This document shows, in pieces, positions 1-8,647 of a stretch of DNA of 22,312 bases. Both the position numbers and the translations under genes were made by a program. The notes under the pieces are model-generated. The model was not told the origin of the DNA and made no database searches. It saw only the letters and a program-made list of their open reading frames with translations. The stretch is taken from the NCBI GenBank assembly GCA_937901285.1, contig CALCHI010000005.1, positions 1-22,312 on the forward strand, in the 5' to 3' direction. The DNA comes from UBA8437 sp003445035 (GTDB lineage: Bacteria > Planctomycetota > Planctomycetia > Planctomycetales > Planctomycetaceae). Position 1 is the stretch's first letter; every line of letters begins with the position of its first letter.

Positions 1-1
1 C

Positions 2-1300
2 ATGCCCCGCGTGTGGACCCACGCCCAGTTGATGAGCATCGACCCCCTGGTCGCATCATTCCAGGTCCTGGCCTGCTGGGCCCTCTGGAAGAGCCGCCAG
101 GGAGACCGACCGCAGCCAGGATCCGCCTGGCGTTGGCCGGTCGTCTTCGGACTGCTGGCCGGTGTGGGGGCAATGGCCAAGCCCACCTTCTGGCTGATCG
201 TGCCCGCCTGGGTCGCCTGGGGTGTTTTGACCGGGCCACGGCGGCATTGGCGAGCCGCCGCCTGCCTGGTCACCGTGGCCCCACTGGCCGCACTGATCCT
301 CATGCCCCCGTGGTGGAGCAACCCCATCGGAGGATTCCTCGGCTACATCGACCTGCTGCTCAACGACCCGGTCGGCTGGAAGATCGACGTCTACTACCTG
401 GGGCATGTCTTCCAGGCCGAGCTCGTTCCGGGAGCCCGTCCGGTTCCGGTCCCCTGGCACAGTGTGCCGTTGTTGAGCAGCATCACGACACCACCGTGGG
501 TCGTTGTGCTGGTCCTGGTTGAAGTGACCGGCTGGTCCCTGTCGCTTCTGGCGATCGGGCTGGCCCGTCGGGCCGGGCGTGGCCGAGCCACGCCGGCGCG
601 TCCCGGAATGGCACTGGAGGGACTGTGGCTGATCGCGGCAGCCGTATTGCCCCTCGTCGTGATGCTGCCCGGCACTCCCGCTCACGACGGCACCCGGCTC
701 TACCGTCCCGCCTTCTACTTTGCCGCTTTCCTGGCAGCGGGGGGGTTTGAACGCCTGCGGCTGCGTTGGATCGGAGACCATCGACCCAAAATCCCCTGGA
801 TCGCCGCCGGCGTGCTGGTTTTCGTCGCCATCGGGACCAACGCCACCATTCACCCCGCCGGACTGTCCTACTACAACTCGCTGGTCGGCGGCTTCACCGA
901 AGCCACTCGGCCCGTCCCCCTGGGGCACTCGCTGCCGGAACCACGGCGGCCCCTTCACGAGGTCAGCTACTGGTGGGAATTGTTCAATCGGGAGGCACTC
1001 GACCAGATGCAGGAGCACCTGCCACAAGGGGCCCGGTTGACGTTTTTTCCCGAACATTATGGCAAGCAGATGCTCAAGAGCTGGGGACATCTTCGTGACG
1101 ACATCCAACTGGTGGGGACCAACGAGGCGGACTACATGGTGATGTACGCCCGGATGGGGCGGTTGATGGACCCCCGAGCTCACCCGTCCGGATCTCGTTT
1201 TCTGCACGGAGCGGCGGAATGGGAATGGTCCGTGCACGGTGTCCGGACAATCGTGCTGGTTCGTGTGAACCTCCCGGGACCGTCATCCCACACGCCTTGA
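2..1300 (+). CDS. GT39-like (ArnT/PMT family) membrane glycosyltransferase, 5'-truncated
   Basis: This is the C-terminal 432 residues of a polytopic membrane protein whose start lies left of the window. The visible part opens inside the conserved early region of the family (a 'MPR..THA...S.DPL.ASF' stretch that normally follows the catalytic acidic loop). It has about seven hydrophobic segments, near residues 12-29, 45-77, 83-101, 164-187, 205-222, 234-250 and 264-280. It then has a soluble tail of about 150 residues beginning near 'YYNSLVGG'. Family members (dolichyl-phosphate-mannose or undecaprenyl-phosphate-sugar glycosyltransferases, GT-C fold) move a sugar from a lipid carrier onto protein or glycolipid at the outer face of the cytoplasmic membrane. 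The acidic DE motif that would confirm activity is off the window, so donor and acceptor cannot be named. Stop TGA at 1298-1300. The family call is fairly firm; the substrate is unknown. Confidence 0.75.
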   Translation: MPRVWTHAQLMSIDPLVASFQVLACWALWKSRQGDRPQPGSAWRWPVVFGLLAGVGAMAKPTFWLIVPAWVAWGVLTGPRRHWRAAACLVTVAPLAALILMPPWWSNPIGGFLGYIDLLLNDPVGWKIDVYYLGHVFQAELVPGARPVPVPWHSVPLLSSITTPPWVVVLVLVEVTGWSLSLLAIGLARRAGRGRATPARPGMALEGLWLIAAAVLPLVVMLPGTPAHDGTRLYRPAFYFAAFLAAGGFERLRLRWIGDHRPKIPWIAAGVLVFVAIGTNATIHPAGLSYYNSLVGGFTEATRPVPLGHSLPEPRRPLHEVSYWWELFNREALDQMQEHLPQGARLTFFPEHYGKQMLKSWGHLRDDIQLVGTNEADYMVMYARMGRLMDPRAHPSGSRFLHGAAEWEWSVHGVRTIVLVRVNLPGPSSHTP

Positions 1301-1369
1301 CACCCGTCACGGACTCGCACCAGACTGATTTTTCGCCGACCTCATCTCGAGTCGCCACGGAGTGTCGTC

Positions 1370-2170
1370 ATGTCCCCCCTGCTCCGCCTCACTTCAACCA
1401 CCCCGATAGTGCTCACCGTGCTGTTTGGGACTGTCGCCTGCCTGGGCATGACATCAACCAAGCCCCCCGCCCGCCGACCCCAGAAGCTTTCCGAGATCAT
1501 CTCAATCTCCGACCTCCAGAACGAAGCCGTTCTCCAACTGTCTCTCGTCAAGCAGTACCTGGACACCAGAAAGTCCTACGCAGACTCGGCCAAGCATGAA
1601 CTGCCGCGAGCCGCCGGCATGCTGGCCGTGATCGGGCAGGCACTGGCCTCGCACGACAGCAAACTGACCACCGCGGAAAAAGCGGACCGGCTGCCGATCC
1701 ACGGGCCGACGTTGCGAGATACCGCCCTGAAGCTTTCCGCGAGCAAAACACACGGCGAGGCGCTCGCGACAGTCCCCAGACTCACACAAGCGGTTCTCGG
1801 ACAGGCCCAACCGGCCGGGGCAGCCAAGCGGCCTTGGACCGGACTGATTTCGCTCCATCACGTCATGGAGGAACTCAACTCTCGTAACAGCCGACTGAGG
1901 CGGGCAGTCCGACAAACGCGTGACCCCAATCTCGCCGCACGCAATGCCGCGACAATGAGCCTGCTGGGACTGGTCATCCTCTCCGACACTCACGAGGTCA
2001 AACAAAAGTCCCAGTTGCCCGCCTGGCAGAACTTCTCGTCGAATTTCCAGACGAACGCCGCCGCCACCGCGAGGGCTTTTCGGGCCGGCGACAAGACTAA
2101 AATCAAGCCGCTGTATCTCCAGTCCGCCAAGGCCTGCGCCGACTGTCACTCGACCTTTCGCAGCGAGTGA
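1370..2170 (+). CDS. exported cytochrome c'-like protein with C-terminal CxxCH
   Basis: A 266-residue protein with a hydrophobic N-terminus (about residues 10-26), then a largely helical body. A single heme-attachment motif CADCH lies at residues 256-260, ten residues from the end. A heme motif at the very C-terminus followed by 'xxFR' is the arrangement of cytochrome c' (four-helix bundle, C-terminal CxxCH), so I infer a covalently bound heme and a periplasmic location. The body is longer than classical cytochrome c' (about 130 residues) and may hold two related helical domains. The start is supported by a GGAG at 1359-1362, seven bases before the ATG. The N-terminus contains a cysteine (VAC, residues 22-24), but the lipobox is poor, so an ordinary signal peptide is more likely. 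It converges on the beta-propeller gene with only 24 bases between stops. The redox partner is unknown. Confidence 0.65.
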   Translation: MSPLLRLTSTTPIVLTVLFGTVACLGMTSTKPPARRPQKLSEIISISDLQNEAVLQLSLVKQYLDTRKSYADSAKHELPRAAGMLAVIGQALASHDSKLTTAEKADRLPIHGPTLRDTALKLSASKTHGEALATVPRLTQAVLGQAQPAGAAKRPWTGLISLHHVMEELNSRNSRLRRAVRQTRDPNLAARNAATMSLLGLVILSDTHEVKQKSQLPAWQNFSSNFQTNAAATARAFRAGDKTKIKPLYLQSAKACADCHSTFRSE

Positions 2171-2194
2171 GGACCGGCGATTGCCCGACGAGGA

Positions 2195-3472
2195 TCACTT
2201 GGGTCCGGCGATGCAGAACAGGCTGCTGTGTGTCCTCAGGAAGATCTCGCCGTCGGAGAAGGCCGGAGTCGAATTGCTCTTCTCGCCTGGCCCCAGGCCG
2301 TTGCTGGAGACCAGTTCGAATTTCTTCGGCGATGGACGGAACACGTGCGTGGTCGCCCCCTGGTCGGTCACGTACAGGTGGTCACCGGCTCGCACCGTCG
2401 ACCCCCAGGCATTGCCCGACGGCAGACGGTCCTTCCATGCCACTTTGCCCGTCTTGACCGAGATGCACTCGATGGTCCCCGGGCCGGCGTTGGCGATGTA
2501 GACGTGATCTCCCACGACCACACCCGACCCGATCCTCTGAGGTTGTTTCTCTTCCACCCGCCACAAGCGATGCGTCTTGGTCACATCACCACTTCCGCCA
2601 AGCCGGAAGCCCATCCGCGGCCCCTGGTAACCGCCCATCGCAATCCCGACGTTTCCGGCAATCAACGGAGATGTGTACACCAGGTCGCCCCGTGGTGACG
2701 GGAGGCCGGCGATACTCCACAGCACCTCACCCGTTCCCGGATCAAACCCGGCCACCCTGGTCGGCATGCTGCAGATCAACTGGTCGACGCCGCCCACACT
2801 GGCAACCACGGGCGTGCTGAACGAAGCCACCATCCGTGGATCGCGATCGTTGGCCCCGCCGGCCTCTCGGGTCTTCCACAGGACTTTCCCGGTGGCCAGT
2901 TCCAGGGAGATCATGAACGATTCCACCCCGGGACCGTGATGCAAGAACACCCGGTCGTTGTAGATCACCGGGGACGATGCATAACCCCAGATGTGCAACA
3001 CGTCGCCGGGATCGTGCTTCCACAACAACTTGCCGGCGTGGTCATAACAGAACAGGCCGGCCGAACCGTGCCAGACAACCACCCGCTTGCCATCGGTGAC
3101 CGGTGACGACGCACCGTAGGGGTTGGTCTTGTGGGTCGGCTCAACTTTTCCGAACGACACGACCCGCTTCCAGACCTGCTTGCCCGTCTGACGGTCGAAA
3201 CAGTAGAGGCCACGCTGTTTGCCGTTGACGTCGGCACAGGTCAAGAACACCCGCCCTCGCGAAATGACCGGAGTGCTGTGACCGGGGAATGGCAATGCGA
3301 TCCGCCACTTGACGTTCTTCTCAGCGCTCCACTTGACCGGCACCTGCTCATCCGAATGGCCGTCGCCACGGACCCCGCGAAAGGCCGGAGAATCAGCCGC
3401 TCCGGCCTCGCCGACCAGCAGGCCGGCGACCAGCACGCAGACACACAATTCAAGACTCGCAGACAGACGCAT
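2195..3472 (-). CDS. secreted PQQ-like (BamB-type) beta-propeller protein
   Basis: 425 residues with a clear signal peptide (residues 1-25, ending 'GEAGA-AD'). The body has repeated blades marked by 'TGK.VW'-type turns, near residues 96-101, 147-151, 195-199, 247-252 and 341-346, each preceded by 'SSPV/STPV..G.RVF'-type strands. This is the quinoprotein/BamB eight-bladed propeller architecture. The opening 'FRG.RGDGHS' and 'NVKWR..LP.PGHSTPV' match the exported propeller family greatly expanded in planctomycetes. Residues needed to bind PQQ and calcium in true alcohol dehydrogenases cannot be recognised, so an enzymatic role is not assumed; most relatives are uncharacterised or act as scaffolds. 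It is read divergently from the sugar kinase gene across 90 bases. Family and export are firm; the function is unknown. Confidence 0.8.
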   Translation of the reverse strand: MRLSASLELCVCVLVAGLLVGEAGAADSPAFRGVRGDGHSDEQVPVKWSAEKNVKWRIALPFPGHSTPVISRGRVFLTCADVNGKQRGLYCFDRQTGKQVWKRVVSFGKVEPTHKTNPYGASSPVTDGKRVVVWHGSAGLFCYDHAGKLLWKHDPGDVLHIWGYASSPVIYNDRVFLHHGPGVESFMISLELATGKVLWKTREAGGANDRDPRMVASFSTPVVASVGGVDQLICSMPTRVAGFDPGTGEVLWSIAGLPSPRGDLVYTSPLIAGNVGIAMGGYQGPRMGFRLGGSGDVTKTHRLWRVEEKQPQRIGSGVVVGDHVYIANAGPGTIECISVKTGKVAWKDRLPSGNAWGSTVRAGDHLYVTDQGATTHVFRPSPKKFELVSSNGLGPGEKSNSTPAFSDGEIFLRTHSSLFCIAGPK

Positions 3473-3494
3473 TGATGGGGCTCCGGTTTCGACG

Positions 3495-3503
3495 TGATAT
3501 AGT
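3495..3503 (+). promoter_or_regulatory. possible extended -10 promoter for the sugar kinase gene
   Basis: The sequence TGATATAGT in the 90-base divergent gap has the TGn extension plus a five-of-six match to TATAAT, 59 bases before the kinase ATG at 3563. A TTGATG at 3472-3477 is 20 bases upstream, too far for a good -35. The reverse complement (TATATC) could also serve the leftward propeller gene. This is a pattern match only. Confidence 0.35.
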
Positions 3504-3562
3504 CACTCTACGCACCCGCTGCCGGACGAACAACACAGCCCGCCCCCGTCTCAACCTCATCC

Positions 3563-5002
3563 ATGTTGCTCTCCCTCGCCCTGGATCTTGGAACCAGTTC
3601 AATCGCGGCGATTGCCGTCGATCCCGACGGCCAGATCGTCACACGCGTTCAACGCCCGAACACCGCCACCCAGCTCGGCCTGCCTTCCGGTCACGCCGAG
3701 CAGGATCCGACGCACATTCTCGGCATCATCGTCGACGTTCTTTCGGAGTTGGCACGTGATCTGCCCGGAACCCCGGCGGGCCTGGGGCTGACCGGCCAGA
3801 TGCATGGTGTGCTTCTGACCGGCCCCTCACGTCGTCCGCTGACCCACTTGATCACCTGGCAGGATCGTCGCGCCAACGAACCCGCCACAATCGACTCACC
3901 AGTTGATCCCGCCGCAAGCTGGCTGGAGACGTACCTGGCCGCTTGTGAAGACGCGGACCTGGCACAGACCGGCTGCAAACCGGCCCCCGGATACCTGGGA
4001 GTCACCCTGGCAACACTCATCGGCAGCGACTCGGTCCCTTCGGAAACCGCCGGAGCCACGTTCCTGGCCGACTGGGTGGCAGCCGAGTTGACCGACACGG
4101 CGATCGTGACAGATCGCAGCAACGCGGCGGCCTCCGGCGTCTTCAACCTCGTTGAGGATCGCTGGAGCGATCCGCTGCTGGACAGTGGCCACATCCCTCG
4201 AGAATGGTTGCCCGGGGTGGTCGAAAGTGGCACGGTGATCGGCACGCTGGTCCCGGAGTGGGCCGCAGAGACCGGGTTGCCGGCCGGCCTGCCAATCTGT
4301 GGGGCAATCGGCGACAACCAGGCGGCAGTACTGGGCAGCCTGCCGGTTGGCGAACCGGCGATCCAGATCAACGTCGGCACTGGTGGCCAGATCAACTGGC
4401 CCGTCCCGGAATTCTGTCACGTGCCATCAATGGACACCCGTTATCTGCCTCAAAATCGCTTCATGCTGGTTGGAGCCGGCCTGGCCGGCGGCGACGCCTA
4501 CGCGTGGGTGAACCAGGCCGTCGGCGGCTGGCTGGACACTTTCGGGACACCGTTGTCGGCCGAGGCAATTTATTCACAGCTTGCCGAATCGGCCGCCTCC
4601 GTTTCTCCTGACGCCGACGGCCTGGTTTGCGAACCGTTGTTTCGCGGAACACGGCGTCAACCAACGGTGCGGGGTCGGTTCGAAGGGATCACGTTCCAGA
4701 ACTTCACCCCCGGACATGTCGCCCGCGCCGTGCTCAACGGCATCGCTGACGGCTTCGCCTGGTTCTTCGAAAATGCCGACCAGGCCCGCCCGGCCAACTG
4801 TGTGCGAATTGTCGGATCCGGGAACGGAATGAGACAGAATCCGTTGCTGGTGGAGAGCATCGAACGGCGATTTGACATGCCGGTGGTGCTGGCCGAACAC
4901 GACCAGGAGGCGGCGTTCGGCACGGCGTTGCTGGCCGGAAGCCAATGCGGCGTCTGGCCCGACCTGGCAACCGCGGGACAGGCCATCAGGCTGTTGGGAT
5001 AA
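3563..5002 (+). CDS. FGGY-family carbohydrate kinase, sedoheptulokinase-like
   Basis: A 479-residue, full-length FGGY kinase. The first phosphate loop is seen as 'DLGTSS' (residues 8-13), the substrate-loop signature 'GLTGQMHGVLL' lies near 75-85, and 'TWQDRR' near 98-103. The catalytic aspartate is predicted at Asp251 in 'GAIGDNQAA'. The second nucleotide motif 'NVGTGGQ' is at 270-276 and the adenosine motif 'GSGNGMRQN' at 418-426. The 'SGQMHG..TWQD' and 'GDNQAAV' forms resemble sedoheptulokinase (SHPK, sedoheptulose to sedoheptulose 7-phosphate) more than xylulokinase or glycerol kinase, but pentulose substrates cannot be excluded. No clear Shine-Dalgarno precedes the ATG; the phosphate loop at residue 8 fixes the start well. 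It converges with a GT9 glycosyltransferase gene ten bases downstream, which fits a heptose link. Fold certain; substrate moderately supported. Confidence 0.8.
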   Translation: MLLSLALDLGTSSIAAIAVDPDGQIVTRVQRPNTATQLGLPSGHAEQDPTHILGIIVDVLSELARDLPGTPAGLGLTGQMHGVLLTGPSRRPLTHLITWQDRRANEPATIDSPVDPAASWLETYLAACEDADLAQTGCKPAPGYLGVTLATLIGSDSVPSETAGATFLADWVAAELTDTAIVTDRSNAAASGVFNLVEDRWSDPLLDSGHIPREWLPGVVESGTVIGTLVPEWAAETGLPAGLPICGAIGDNQAAVLGSLPVGEPAIQINVGTGGQINWPVPEFCHVPSMDTRYLPQNRFMLVGAGLAGGDAYAWVNQAVGGWLDTFGTPLSAEAIYSQLAESAASVSPDADGLVCEPLFRGTRRQPTVRGRFEGITFQNFTPGHVARAVLNGIADGFAWFFENADQARPANCVRIVGSGNGMRQNPLLVESIERRFDMPVVLAEHDQEAAFGTALLAGSQCGVWPDLATAGQAIRLLG

Positions 5003-5012
5003 CAGATAGTCC

Positions 5013-6107
5013 CTAAGCCACTTTCGTCCGCACGATCGCCGGAACGTCCCCAAGCAGTCGATCGAGTCCCTCGCAGGCTTCGGCGGCCGACACATCCTGC
5101 AGGCAGGCCAGGTGACGGTCTCCGCGATGAGGACAGCGCTTGTGATAACTGCCCCCGCAGGTCACCGATGTCTCGATCAGAACATGCCGATCTCCCGGCG
5201 GACCAGACCGCCGGGCCGTGGTACAGGTGAACACACCGACCACAGGAGTTTCGACCGCAGCGGCCAAGTGCATTGGCCCGCTGTCGTTTGTCACCACGAC
5301 GTCGACCGCTGACAGCACAGCCGCCAGTTTCTTCAACCCGGTCTGTCCCGCCAGGTTCTCGACCCGCCCGTCAGTCGCCTGCCGCAGAATCAGTTCTTTC
5401 AGTCTCGCTGCGGCCACTCGCTCATCCGGTGACCCCACCAGAAGCAACGACGCGCCATGTTCACGGATCGCATGCACGCCAACGGCCGCAAAGTGCTCGA
5501 TCGGCCACCGTTTCGTCTCCCAGCGCGCTCCGGGATGGATCGCCACCACCCGCTCTCCGAGTTGGCGGGTCATCACATCGGCCCAGGCGTGTTCAGAGCG
5601 GGAGATCTCCAGCCCGGCCCGTGGCGTCAAGTCACCCATTCCCAGGAACTCCGCAACCCGCCAGTAACGTCGATGGGCAGGCACCTGTCGACCAGTATCC
5701 TCGAGCAATCCATGGCAGGCCAACCCCGAGCCTTCCCGGGCCGTCTCGAGTCCAATCCGCAATGGTGCCGCCGTGGCACGAGTCATCACTGCAGTCCGCA
5801 ACAGGCCTTGCAAGTCGAACACCAGATCGAATCGACGGCTTCTCAGGGTGGCCAACAATTGCCGCCATTGCCGCCATCCACCGCGCCGCCGATAGACGAT
5901 CCATTCATCGAGAACGGGGTGACCGGCCACCAGTTCCGAAAGGGGCTCACTGATCACCCACGACACCCGTGCCCCGGGAAACCGTTCCGCCAGCGCCCCG
6001 AGAATCGGCAACGACTGGACAACGTCGCCGAAGGCTGTCGGCTTGATGACCGCGATCCTCTGGACGTCGGTCTCGTCCAGTCGCCTGGCGATGCGATCGG
6101 GAAACAT
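5013..6107 (-). CDS. glycosyltransferase family 9 (ADP-heptose:LPS heptosyltransferase-like)
   Basis: 364 residues with both halves of the GT-B fold of GT9. The N-terminal 'IAVIKPTAFGDVVQSLP' is at residues 18-34, the central 'HPGARWETKRWP' at 191-202, and the hallmark 'TNDSGPMHLAAA' at 273-284. A cysteine cluster near the C-terminus (C317, C325, C335) matches the 'CxxxxxxxCP...CL' tail seen in many GT9 proteins. The family transfers heptose from ADP-heptose to lipopolysaccharide core, in the cytoplasm at the inner membrane; the precise acceptor is unknown here. The ATG at 6107 is the only methionine before the conserved glycine loop and has no obvious Shine-Dalgarno. It lies 110 bases downstream of the protein kinase gene on the same strand and could be transcribed with it. 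The neighbouring sedoheptulokinase-like gene supports a heptose role. Confidence 0.82.
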   Translation of the reverse strand: MFPDRIARRLDETDVQRIAVIKPTAFGDVVQSLPILGALAERFPGARVSWVISEPLSELVAGHPVLDEWIVYRRRGGWRQWRQLLATLRSRRFDLVFDLQGLLRTAVMTRATAAPLRIGLETAREGSGLACHGLLEDTGRQVPAHRRYWRVAEFLGMGDLTPRAGLEISRSEHAWADVMTRQLGERVVAIHPGARWETKRWPIEHFAAVGVHAIREHGASLLLVGSPDERVAAARLKELILRQATDGRVENLAGQTGLKKLAAVLSAVDVVVTNDSGPMHLAAAVETPVVGVFTCTTARRSGPPGDRHVLIETSVTCGGSYHKRCPHRGDRHLACLQDVSAAEACEGLDRLLGDVPAIVRTKVA

Positions 6108-6217
6108 GCGGGCCGGCCGAAAGCGGAAAAGACGGATCCAAACGGGACGCTGGCGGCGGATGATACCGGCCGAGCCAGACGCTCAACAAGACCAGTTCTC
6201 CGCGAGATTCTGTCGCC

Positions 6218-8011
6218 TCATCCTCCCCGGCGGTAGTACCGGTTCAGAACCCTGACCCGGAAGACCTGGTAGGCGATGACCATCCCCAGAACGGCCAGGA
6301 CCACCGCAAAGAGAATCGGATACTGCCAGGGCACATCCTCGTCCAGGGCAATGGCGTGCATCCGTTGGCGGACCCCCAGCAGGACGGCGTAGCCGAGAAC
6401 ACAGGACAGGGTCATGAACCACACCAGTCGGACACGGAAGAACAACCCCGAAGCTGCGATCAGCAGCGCATACCCGACCAGCAACGGACCGGGGGCAGCC
6501 GCACTTTGTGCCAGTACGGACGTCAGCAGTGCCGCGTCGGTGGCGCACCAGAAAAATCGGACGGCCGCCTGCCACCGCGGACGTTTCATCAGTCCCTGGC
6601 AGGCAATCGAGACGACCATCCAGACGACCAGAATCGCCATCACCCGCTGGTGAACCTCCGGATGCTCGGCATCGCCACCAAAGAGAAAACCCAGTTGATT
6701 GATGAGGGCCACCAGGCCCAGGGCGACCATGTGGGCCATCAGCACCGGCTGACGACGCCCCCATCTTCGCACCCGGTGAACCACTCCGGCCGGTCGGGCC
6801 CGAACGTTCTCACGCCTCAGATACCGCTCCAGATCGTCGGCCAGTTCTCTGGCCGAGTGATAGCGGCTGCCGGGATCCTTCTCGAGACACTTCAGACAGA
6901 TATGTTCCAGTTCACGTGACAACCATGGCTGGATGGCGGTGGGTGGCTCGGGATCGACCTCGATCACACGGACCAGGGTATCGAGAGGATTATCAACCAG
7001 GAACGGCGGGCGGCCGGTCAGCAGTTCATAGAGCATCACGCCGAGGCTGAAAATATCGCTCCGTGGAGAAATCGCCTCGACATCGCCGGTGGCCTGTTCC
7101 GGGGCCATGTAGGCTGGCGTTCCCACGATCGCGCCGGCATTTGTCTTGGTCGCCTCGTCACCGTAGACCAATGCCAATCCAAAATCAGTCACCAATGGTC
7201 GCTGGTCTTCATCCAGCAGGATGTTGCCCAGTTTCAGGTCACGGTGAATGACGTCGTGATTGTGCAGATAATCCACCGCCCTCGAAATATCCACGATCCA
7301 GCCGGCAGCGGTATCCGGTTCGACAGCCGTACCGGAAATGGGCTTTCGCCACAGGCCCGTCGGCGAAGTCAGCAACAACACCGAGTCGTCGGCGTGTGAG
7401 CTCTCCCCTTCGCTGCCGGGTGTTTGGCTTCTGACAAATTCGGAGAGATCGCCTCCGGAGACGTAATCCATAGCGATGAAGTGCTGGCCGTCAACCTCCC
7501 CAACCTCCAGCACTCCGACGATGCCCGGATGCCTGAGCCGAGCCGCCGCACGGGCCTCGCTGTAAAACCTCTCCACGTCCGCCTCACCGCCCACACGGCC
7601 GGGAGTGATCAATTTCAGTGCCACGGTCCGGTCCAGATCGGTCTGGCGAGCCAGGTAGACGACACCCATGGCGCCGTGACCAATCCGTTCGACCAACTCG
7701 TAGCGGCCGAACCGGGTGCCCACCCGATCGCCGTCGTTCTGAGAGGGACCGGTGGGCCCCGTGTGGAGCGGATCCGAATGCTCCGCACCGGCCACAGCCG
7801 ACGCCGGCAACAAGGCATCCAAACGGACCAGGCACTCGGCGTATTCGGCCAACTCGGGCCGAGCCGTCAGCAAAACGGTACGAGCCTGGCCGTCTTCGGC
7901 CTGCAGCGCATCAACCAGCTGATCCAGAGCCTCGACCAGATTGCTGTCGTCCGGATCGAGTGGCAACTCGCCGGACAACTCCGGACCGATCCCCTCAGGG
8001 TCCCTCGACAT
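6218..8011 (-). CDS. membrane Ser/Thr protein kinase (Hanks type) with six C-terminal TM helices
   Basis: 597 residues. An acidic N-terminal segment of about 100 residues precedes a kinase domain at about 102-400. It has glycine loop 'GHGAMG' (111-116), Lys133, catalytic 'HRDLKLGN' (256-263; Leu where proline is usual), DFG at 276-278, and APE at 303-305. A serine-rich insertion at about 193-238 interrupts the region between the hinge and the catalytic loop. Six predicted membrane helices follow (about 424-446, 457-474, 480-500, 509-526, 529-546, 563-584), so the kinase domain should face the cytoplasm. The ATG at 8009-8011 lies inside the end of the ECF sigma gene, giving a 17-base overlap typical of translational coupling. 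This implies the kinase acts with that sigma factor, as in known ECF-kinase pairs where phosphorylation activates sigma. All catalytic residues are present; the signal sensed is unknown. Confidence 0.9.
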   Translation of the reverse strand: MSRDPEGIGPELSGELPLDPDDSNLVEALDQLVDALQAEDGQARTVLLTARPELAEYAECLVRLDALLPASAVAGAEHSDPLHTGPTGPSQNDGDRVGTRFGRYELVERIGHGAMGVVYLARQTDLDRTVALKLITPGRVGGEADVERFYSEARAAARLRHPGIVGVLEVGEVDGQHFIAMDYVSGGDLSEFVRSQTPGSEGESSHADDSVLLLTSPTGLWRKPISGTAVEPDTAAGWIVDISRAVDYLHNHDVIHRDLKLGNILLDEDQRPLVTDFGLALVYGDEATKTNAGAIVGTPAYMAPEQATGDVEAISPRSDIFSLGVMLYELLTGRPPFLVDNPLDTLVRVIEVDPEPPTAIQPWLSRELEHICLKCLEKDPGSRYHSARELADDLERYLRRENVRARPAGVVHRVRRWGRRQPVLMAHMVALGLVALINQLGFLFGGDAEHPEVHQRVMAILVVWMVVSIACQGLMKRPRWQAAVRFFWCATDAALLTSVLAQSAAAPGPLLVGYALLIAASGLFFRVRLVWFMTLSCVLGYAVLLGVRQRMHAIALDEDVPWQYPILFAVVLAVLGMVIAYQVFRVRVLNRYYRRGG

Positions 8012-8621
8012 CGTGAAGCAGATCTTTCAATTTTTTCAGAGCTCGTAGCCAAAGCATCTGGACAGCTGGACGGGACCGCCCCATCCGCTCGGCCACCTCG
8101 TTGAAACTCATTCGCTGAACATTCCGCAACAGGATCACCTGCTGGTGATCTTCGTCAAGCCGACTGACCGCCTCGGCCAACTGGATTTCGTTCTCGTGTT
8201 GCATGACCAACTGGCTGGGCGTATCGCCCGGATCAGATGGATCGATTCGAAACAGGCTCGAACCATGCCGACGGGCCTCCATCGGCACCTCCCGCTGGAT
8301 CCGCCGCTTGGCGGTCCCCTTGTATGAACGAATGTAATCGGTGGCGTTGTGCTTGAGAATTTGCTTGAGCCACGCCAACCATTCGCCCTCAGTCTGGCCC
8401 TGGAACCCGTCCAGGCCCCGGTAGGCTTCCAGCAATGTCTGCTGAACGAGATCCGATGGGTCGACCTTGGCCTGCAACCAACTCTCGATATGCACCCGAG
8501 CCAGCAACGCGACGTAATGTCGGCACCGCTCGAACAACTCGTCTCGAGCCTGGTCATCGCCATCTCGCGCCCGATCGAGCAGGCCGATGAGAACCGATGT
8601 GTTGATGTCGGAGTCGGGCAT
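7995..8621 (-). CDS. ECF-type sigma-70 factor, planctomycete subfamily
   Basis: 208 residues from the ATG at 8621. Sigma region 2 spans about residues 22-100, with 'DPSDLVQQTLLEAY' (54-67), the signature of the planctomycete-specific ECF group (TIGR02984-like). Region 4 spans about 145-203 with helix-turn-helix 'SFNEVAERMGRSRPAVQMLW' (172-191). The open frame runs upstream to 8777, but those 52 extra residues are arginine- and proline-rich, match no sigma domain, and run across the ECF-like promoter and palindrome described below, so 8621 is preferred. No anti-sigma factor is adjacent. The overlapping downstream kinase gene is the likely regulator. Read divergently from the alpha/beta hydrolase across 154 bases. 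Confidence 0.9.
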   Translation of the reverse strand: MPDSDINTSVLIGLLDRARDGDDQARDELFERCRHYVALLARVHIESWLQAKVDPSDLVQQTLLEAYRGLDGFQGQTEGEWLAWLKQILKHNATDYIRSYKGTAKRRIQREVPMEARRHGSSLFRIDPSDPGDTPSQLVMQHENEIQLAEAVSRLDEDHQQVILLRNVQRMSFNEVAERMGRSRPAVQMLWLRALKKLKDLLHDVEGP

Positions 8622-8647
8622 TTTGCGTGGCGACAGAGAACCGCAGG

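Noticed and set aside
56..1237. 393-codon open frame on the minus strand opposite the GT39-like gene
   Set aside because: It is Gly/Pro/Gln/His-rich with no domain or membrane pattern, and is the expected by-product of high-GC third positions in the opposite gene.
1502..2149. 215-codon minus-strand open frame opposite the cytochrome c'-like gene
   Set aside because: No recognisable features; the plus-strand gene has a ribosome site, signal peptide and CxxCH.
2195..3472. Calling the beta-propeller a PQQ-dependent dehydrogenase
   Set aside because: The blades are clear but no PQQ- or calcium-binding residues could be identified.
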